DNA of 49,785 nucleotides from ZLKRG08 sp964654815 (GTDB lineage: Bacteria; Actinomycetota; Actinomycetes; Nanopelagicales; Nanopelagicaceae). The DNA is taken from the NCBI GenBank assembly GCA_964654815.1, contig CAZZLH010000006.1, forward strand, positions 1 to 49,785, in the 5' to 3' direction. This document shows positions 49,591 through 49,785 of the stretch, piece by piece. The notes under the pieces were generated by a model. That model searched no databases and had not been told where the DNA came from. It saw nothing but the letters and a program-made list of their open reading frames with translations. Each line of letters opens with the position of its first letter. Positions within the stretch are counted from its first letter, which is position 1. Made by a program: the position numbers and the translations under genes.

Positions 49591-49785
49591 TGGAAAATTT
49601 AGAAAATAAAGAGTTCGACAAGATCGAAACTGTCGATTTACAAGTTGAGATGGCGCGTAGTTATCTTGATTATGCGATGTCGGTGATTGTTGGCCGCGCA
49701 CTTCCAGATGTGAGAGATGGTCTAAAACCAGTACATCGCCGCGTCTTATATGCGATGTATGACGCGGGTTATCGACCAGATAAGG
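49590..49785 (+). CDS. gyrA: DNA gyrase subunit A, N-terminal 65 residues (cut by window edge)
   Basis: It begins MENLENKEFDKIETVDLQVE and continues MARSYLDYAMSVIVGRALPD, then VRDGLKPVHRRVLYAMYDAG, the strongly conserved GyrA start. The catalytic tyrosine and quinolone-resistance region lie beyond the window. ATG overlaps the gyrB stop, so the two subunits are translationally coupled. Confidence 0.97.
   Translation, partial: MENLENKEFDKIETVDLQVEMARSYLDYAMSVIVGRALPDVRDGLKPVHRRVLYAMYDAGYRPDK

Noticed and set aside
1..49785. Defence island, prophage, transposon or biosynthetic cluster
   Set aside because: Every sizeable frame belongs to a housekeeping, transport or cell-wall family; no integrase, transposase, nuclease system or long inverted repeat was seen.

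Overview
The window reads as the replication-origin region of a streamlined, low-GC, Gram-positive (high-GC lineage) actinobacterium. The best guess is a freshwater Nanopelagicales/acI-type planktonic cell. Three things point there: actinobacterial marker genes (HspR with a HAIR operator, DUF5318, a CwlM-like protein, an EtfD-like oxidoreductase, the rpmH-dnaA-dnaN-recF-dciA-gyrBA order), very short intergenic spaces, and many apparently leaderless promoters. The genus assignment is inference. Six runs of exactly 100 N (15485, 16791, 35281, 39867, 42261, 44679) are assembly gaps of unknown true length. They cut lemA/htpX, the metallophosphoesterase, trxB/trxA, parA, rnpA/yidC and dnaN. No gene-free stretch exceeds 300 bases, and I found no tRNA, rRNA, CRISPR array, insertion sequence or prophage.

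Layout. (1) 1-5063, minus strand: a sugar locus with a GH36 alpha-galactosidase (cut by the window edge), two ABC permeases, a sugar-binding protein and a GH32 beta-fructosidase. Together these suggest uptake and cleavage of raffinose/sucrose-type oligosaccharides; no ATPase subunit is present. (2) 5188-10210: DedA, pyrE, then the heat-shock operon dnaK-grpE-dnaJ-hspR behind a HAIR-like operator. (3) 10310-24569: an EtfD-like Fe-S membrane oxidoreductase, an OmpR-type two-component system, HtpX, LemA, dCTP deaminase, a metallophosphoesterase, a FadE5-like acyl-CoA dehydrogenase, an EamA transporter, dnaB, and the rpsF-ssb-rpsR-rplI operon. (4) 24657-30920: GT87-like glycosyltransferase, PBP1A, DUF5318, an MFS transporter and the CCA-adding enzyme. 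(5) 30944-49785: a block matching, from general knowledge, the Mycobacterium tuberculosis order around oriC: cca, nudix, DUF6049-like, murJ, trxB, trxA, cwlM, (aminotransferase), parB, parA, rsmG, jag, yidC, rnpA, rpmH, [oriC], dnaA, dnaN, recF, dciA, gyrB, gyrA. The sigM/rsmA pair found there in mycobacteria is absent.

How the parts work together. EtfD and the FadE5-like enzyme are plausible partners in fatty-acid oxidation. DnaA, DnaN, DnaB, DciA, ParAB and gyrase make up replication and segregation. PBP1A, MurJ and the CwlM-like pseudo-amidase cover peptidoglycan synthesis and its control.

No new defence or mobile system was found. The most interesting signals are regulatory and evolutionary: about eleven genes whose -10 hexamer ends 6-7 nt before the start codon; interlocked divergent -10 boxes between cca and the nudix gene; a perfect hairpin at the GH32 start; a structured rpsF leader that can hide its own ribosome-binding site; recurrent 9-16 bp tandem duplications in the spacers, some carrying the upstream stop codon; and a CwlM whose zinc-site residues are replaced.
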